A stretch of 64,000 nt of DNA from the NCBI GenBank assembly GCA_031277805.1, contig JAITLR010000007.1:1-64000 (forward strand). Direction: 5' to 3'. Position numbers and translations under genes: made by a program. Under the pieces are notes generated by a model. It was not told where the DNA came from. It saw only the letters and a program-made list of their open reading frames with translations, and made no database searches. The DNA comes from Comamonas sp. GTDB taxonomy: Bacteria > Pseudomonadota > Gammaproteobacteria > Burkholderiales > Burkholderiaceae_C. Shown here in pieces: positions 60,291 to 64,000 of the stretch; position 1 is the first letter of the stretch, and every line of letters starts with the position of its first letter.

Positions 60291-62840
60291 ATGGCCACTT
60301 CCGCTGATTCAATTCATTTTTTTGGCATACGCCACCACGGCCCTGGCTGCGCGCGCAGCCTGGTGCAGGCGCTGGAAGCCTTGCAGCCCGACTGTCTGCT
60401 GGTCGAAGGCCCGCCTGAGGGCGAGGCACTGCTGCCCATGCTGCAAAGCGCCGAGCTGCGCCCACCTGTGGCCATGCTGGTCTATATGCAGGACGCACCC
60501 AGCCAGGCGGCGTTCTACCCGTTTGCCGAGTTTTCGCCCGAATGGCAGGCTCTGCAATGGGCCAGCCGCCATGGTGTGAGCACGCGCTTTATCGATCTGC
60601 CGCAGACCCATGCCATGGCCATTGAGTTTGCGCGACGTGAGACTTTGAGAAAGGCGATGGAAGAGGCCGAAGCCAAGGAAGGCGATGCAGATACGGCGGC
60701 CGAAGAAGAGGGCGATGCACTGCTGGCGGATACGGCTGAAGCTATGGAGGCTGAAAGCGTCGAGGCTGCAGTGCAGGAGCCGAACGCCGGGCTCCTGCAT
60801 CGCGACCCGCTGGACTGGCTGGCCCATGCCGCCGGTTTTGAAGATGGCGAGAGCTGGTGGAATCGTCTGGTGGAAGAGCGCGGCGACAGTGAGGCGCTGT
60901 TTGAATCCATCCACGAAGCCATGACGGCGGTGCGCGGCGAACTGGCCAAGGACGGAGAGCATTGGCGCGGCCAGGCCTATGTGCAGCGTGAAGCCATGCG
61001 TGAAGCCCATATGCGCCAATGCATACGCGAAGCGACCAAGGCCGGCTTTCAACGCATTGCCGTGGTCTGCGGCGCCTGGCATGTGCCCGCGCTCAAGGAA
61101 AACGTCACGGCCAAGGCCGACAGCGCCGTGCTCAAGGGCCTGCCCAAGGCCAAGGTGCAAGCCACCTGGGCACCCTGGACCTACCGCAATCTGGCCAGCA
61201 GCAGCGGCTATGGTGCGGGCGTCACATCGCCTGGCTGGTATGAACATCTATGGCGCTGCTATCAGCGCGATATAGGGTCAAAACAGGCTCAAACTCAGAA
61301 TGGGCAGGCGTCAGAAGCTACCAAAAACATAGTCAGCGAAGCCACGGTGCGCACAGCGGGCTGGCTCACGCGCGTGGCCCATCTGCTGCGCGACAAGGAT
61401 CTGGACTGCTCCAGCGCCCACATCATCGAAGCCACGCGGCTGGCGACCAGTCTGGCTGCGCTGCGCGGTCAGCCCACGCCGGGGCTGGAGGAAATCAACG
61501 AAGCCATCGTCACCGTGGTCTGCATGGGTGAGACCGCGCCGCTGCGCTTGATCGACGACGAGCTGACCGTGGGCCATGTGCTGGGCAGCGTGCCTGCCGA
61601 TGTGCCTCAGGTGCCGCTGCAGCGCGATATTGAGCAGCAGCAAAAGTCGCTGCGCATGAAGCCCGAGGCCGCTGCCAAGCTGCTGGCGCTGGACCTGCGC
61701 AAGGAAAACGACCTGGCACGCAGCCACTTTCTGCACCGTCTGCGCCTGCTGGGCATTGACTGGGGGACTCCTGCCCAGGATGCGCAGCGCAACCGGGGTA
61801 CTTTCCGCGAAAGCTGGCAGATGCAGTGGGAGCCCGAGTTGGCCGTGCGCATCATTGAAGCCAGCGTACATGGCGCCACGGTAGCCCAGGCAGCCACGGC
61901 CAAGCTGCGCGCAAGCCTGACACCCGAAACCGCGTTGCCCGAAATTGCCCAGGCGATTGACGATGCGCTGCTGGCCAACTTGCCCCAGCTGGTCGAGGTG
62001 CTGATAGCGACTCTGGCCGAGCGTGCGGCCACCACGGGCGATGTGGCCCAGTTGCTGCAGGCCTTGCCGCCGCTGGCCAATGTCTACCGCTATGGCAGCG
62101 TGCGCCAGACCGATACGGCGCTGCTGGCCACGGTGATCGATTCCCTGGTGCTGCGCGCTGCCATCGGCCTGCCCGTGGCCTGCATGGCCATGGACGAAGA
62201 CGCGGCGGCGGCGATGAAACAGAAGCTGCTGGCGGCCCACGATGCCCTGCGCCTGCGCGGCACTGACGGTGAGGCGCAGGAAGCCGTGGACGCCTGGCGA
62301 GCGGCATTGCGCAGCCTGGCCATGGGCGATGCGGCGGCGGCCCTGTTGCGTGGCATGGCCTGCCGTTTGCTGCTGGACGAACATTTGCTGGAGAGCGCTG
62401 AGGTCGTGCGCCAGTTCAACCGCAACCTCTCGCTGGGCGCGGCGCCCATGGATGTGGCGGCCTGGCTGGACGGCTTCTTGAACAAACAGGCGCTGGTGCT
62501 GCTGCACGACGAAACCATCTGGGGCGCGGTCGATGCCTGGCTCACCGGCTTGGGTGAGCTGCAGTTTGCGCAGATTCTGCCGCTGGTGCGCCGCAGCTTT
62601 GCCAACTTCAGCAACCATGAACGTCAGAGCCTGGGTGAGAAAGCCAAGCGCGCACCCGTCGCTGGAACGGTGCCGACAGCCTCCGTGGCCAGCGGTGATG
62701 AGGCCGCCTCCTGGGACGAGCAGCGCGCTGCGCTGGCATTGCCGGTGCTCAATGCGCTTTTAGGATTGAATATGCCTGAAATGCTGATAAGTCAAGCACC
62801 AGCAGCTCCTGATTTTGAATCTGCCGCAGCGGAGCTGTGA
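60291..62840 (+). CDS. DUF5682 family protein (YehM-like)
   Basis: A large 849-residue protein starting MATSADSIHFFGIRHHGPGC. The conserved RHHGPG and LVEGPPEG early on suggest a TraB/ChaN-like or hydrolase-like active centre, which is a guess. An acidic, Glu-rich stretch (about 118-160) and a long helical C-terminal half follow. Residues about 332-346 (QAQTQNGQASEATKN) are encoded by a degenerate copy of the dispersed genomic repeat, inserted in frame. It belongs with the MoxR and VWA genes; its stop overlaps the VWA start (TGATG). Confidence 0.82.
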   Translation: MATSADSIHFFGIRHHGPGCARSLVQALEALQPDCLLVEGPPEGEALLPMLQSAELRPPVAMLVYMQDAPSQAAFYPFAEFSPEWQALQWASRHGVSTRFIDLPQTHAMAIEFARRETLRKAMEEAEAKEGDADTAAEEEGDALLADTAEAMEAESVEAAVQEPNAGLLHRDPLDWLAHAAGFEDGESWWNRLVEERGDSEALFESIHEAMTAVRGELAKDGEHWRGQAYVQREAMREAHMRQCIREATKAGFQRIAVVCGAWHVPALKENVTAKADSAVLKGLPKAKVQATWAPWTYRNLASSSGYGAGVTSPGWYEHLWRCYQRDIGSKQAQTQNGQASEATKNIVSEATVRTAGWLTRVAHLLRDKDLDCSSAHIIEATRLATSLAALRGQPTPGLEEINEAIVTVVCMGETAPLRLIDDELTVGHVLGSVPADVPQVPLQRDIEQQQKSLRMKPEAAAKLLALDLRKENDLARSHFLHRLRLLGIDWGTPAQDAQRNRGTFRESWQMQWEPELAVRIIEASVHGATVAQAATAKLRASLTPETALPEIAQAIDDALLANLPQLVEVLIATLAERAATTGDVAQLLQALPPLANVYRYGSVRQTDTALLATVIDSLVLRAAIGLPVACMAMDEDAAAAMKQKLLAAHDALRLRGTDGEAQEAVDAWRAALRSLAMGDAAAALLRGMACRLLLDEHLLESAEVVRQFNRNLSLGAAPMDVAAWLDGFLNKQALVLLHDETIWGAVDAWLTGLGELQFAQILPLVRRSFANFSNHERQSLGEKAKRAPVAGTVPTASVASGDEAASWDEQRAALALPVLNALLGLNMPEMLISQAPAAPDFESAAAEL
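61286..61326 (-). repeat. Degenerate dispersed repeat inside the DUF5682 gene
   Basis: On the minus strand TTTTGGTAGCT-TCT-GACGCCTG (61,305-61,326) matches the TTTTGATAGCT-N3-TGCGCTTG core with a few changes. GGCTC at 61,286 lies 30 bases before AGCT at 61,316, the same spacing as in the purL copy. Confidence 0.6.
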
Positions 62841-64000
62841 TGATGAATGCGAACCTGAATACCTCCAACCCGGACCATGAAGCCACCGAGCAGGAGCTGC
62901 AACCGACTTCTCGTCTGCAGCGCTGGCGCATGGTGCTGGGTAGTCCGGCCGATGCCAGCTGTGGCGGCCCCAGCAGTCTTGGTGGCCGCCTGCAGGAAAT
63001 GGATCAGGCCCTGGCCGCGCTTTATGAGGAAGACAGCAAGCTGGGCTCCCGCAAGGGCGGGCGCGGCAATTCTTCGCCATCTGTTTCGCGCTGGCTTGGC
63101 GATATCCGCAAATACTTTCCCAGCCAGGTCGTGCAGGTCATGCAGCGCGACGCCATGGAGCGCCTGAATCTGCGTGAGTTGCTGCTGCAGCCCGAAATGT
63201 TGGAGAACGTGCAGCCCGATGTGCATCTGGTGGCGGACCTGATCTCGCTGGGCTCGGTCATCCCGCAAAACACCAAGGCTACGGCGCGGCTGGTGGTGCG
63301 CAAGGTGGTGGACGAACTGATGAAAAAGCTCGAAGAGCCTATGCGCAGCGCCGTGGCCGGTGCGCTGGACCGCAGCCAGCGCAACCGCCGCCCGCGCCAT
63401 GCCGAGATCGACTGGAACCGCACCATTCGCGCCAATCTGCGCCACTGGCAGCCGGAGTACAAAACCATCGTTCCTGAGACGCTGATCGGCTATGGCCGCA
63501 AGGCGCGCCGCCCGCAGCGAGAGGTGATCCTGTGCATTGACCAGAGCGGGTCCATGGCCAACTCGGTGGTCTACTCCAGCATCTTTGGCGCCGTGATGGC
63601 AAGCCTGCCGGCCGTGGCGACCAAGCTGGTGGTGTTCGATACCGCCGTGGTCGACCTGACCGAGAAGCTCGACGATCCGGTCGATGTGCTGTTTGGCGTG
63701 CAACTGGGCGGCGGTACCGACATCAACGGTGCTGTCGGCTACTGCCAGGGGCTGATCAGCGAGCCGCGCAACACCATTCTGGTGCTGATCTCCGATCTCT
63801 ACGAAGGCGGTGTGGAGTCCGGTCTGCTGCGCCGTGCCAACGAGCTGGTGGAGGCAGGAGTGCAGTTCATCACCTTGCTGGCGCTGAGCGACGAGGGTGC
63901 ACCGGCTTATGACGCCGATCTGGCCGCCAAGCTGGCCGCTTTGGGCGTGCCATCGTTTGCCTGCACGCCCGATGCCTTCCCGCAGCTGATGGCTGCCGCC
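62840..64000 (+). CDS. VWA-domain (CoxE-like) protein, 3' end beyond the window
   Basis: The frame is open from ATG 62,840 (overlapping the previous stop) to the window end, 387 codons, so it is incomplete. The N-terminal half is helical and basic; the von Willebrand A domain begins near residue 225. Its MIDAS metal site is intact: Asp234-x-Ser236-x-Ser238 in CIDQSGSM and Thr293 in GGGTDINGA, followed by an Asp in LISDLYEGG. Such proteins partner MoxR ATPases and bind targets through the metal. It corresponds to YehP of E. coli, described as a stimulator of the YehL ATPase. Confidence 0.9.
   Translation, partial: MMNANLNTSNPDHEATEQELQPTSRLQRWRMVLGSPADASCGGPSSLGGRLQEMDQALAALYEEDSKLGSRKGGRGNSSPSVSRWLGDIRKYFPSQVVQVMQRDAMERLNLRELLLQPEMLENVQPDVHLVADLISLGSVIPQNTKATARLVVRKVVDELMKKLEEPMRSAVAGALDRSQRNRRPRHAEIDWNRTIRANLRHWQPEYKTIVPETLIGYGRKARRPQREVILCIDQSGSMANSVVYSSIFGAVMASLPAVATKLVVFDTAVVDLTEKLDDPVDVLFGVQLGGGTDINGAVGYCQGLISEPRNTILVLISDLYEGGVESGLLRRANELVEAGVQFITLLALSDEGAPAYDADLAAKLAALGVPSFACTPDAFPQLMAAA

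Noticed and set aside
61311-62618. A minus-strand frame of 435 codons inside the DUF5682 gene
   Set aside because: Composition is that of a codon-bias shadow and it overlaps a better supported gene fully.

Overview
The window looks like chromosomal DNA of a GC-rich betaproteobacterium of the family Comamonadaceae, most likely Comamonas or a close relative. The grounds are a Porin_4-type general porin, the map/glnD pair, betaproteobacterial PurL, Psd and IF-1, and a short extragenic repeat (TTTTGATAGCT-N3-TGCGCTTG) that I associate from memory with this family. No database search was possible, so the genus is an inference.

Layout. 1-9.7 kb is a catabolic and amino-acid region. It holds the tail of a thiolase, a porin, a beta-keto acid cleavage enzyme divergent from an AraC regulator, an FAD monooxygenase divergent from a second AraC regulator, and an operon of FMN reductase, DUF1852 (MesX) and core MetE (MesD) that should make methionine without folate. 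9.7-14.3 kb is accessory: a MerR regulator fused to a SAM methyltransferase behind its own MerR-type promoter, a SEC-C protein gene broken by one in-frame TGA, and a small membrane protein.

14,354-35,237 is a genomic island of about 20.8 kb inserted in the 3' end of a tRNA-Pro(TGG) gene. The evidence is a 49-bp duplicated tRNA end with one mismatch, a tyrosine integrase, an AlpA-like factor, and copies of TTTGTTTACCCC at both ends. The island holds remnants of IS3-family and IS256-family elements and an intact IS3-family (IS2-like) element. Its main cargo is a complete siderophore uptake locus: TetR regulator, a pair of exporter-fold ABC half-transporters, two FecCD permeases, an ATPase, a binding protein and a TonB receptor. 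No siderophore biosynthesis gene is present. A second cargo block carries MerR with an extended SDR, and AraC with an alpha/beta hydrolase and a saccharopine-dehydrogenase-like reductase.

35.2-45.1 kb is core genome: tRNA-Pro, infA, psd, a small conserved protein, glnD, map and purL. 45.7-55.3 kb is a two-partner secretion pair: a TpsB transporter followed by a 2578-residue TpsA adhesin that ends in fifteen YDG-type repeats of 83 residues. 55.8-64.0 kb is a tightly packed five-gene set, SWIM zinc finger, DUF5691, MoxR AAA+ ATPase, DUF5682 and a VWA protein cut by the window end. It resembles the Escherichia coli yehLMPQ locus and its function is unknown.

Start codons were moved inward from the longest reading frame where a ribosome binding site, signal peptide or family start supported it. 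Large open frames antisense to purL, glnD, tpsA and DUF5682 were judged to be products of codon bias.
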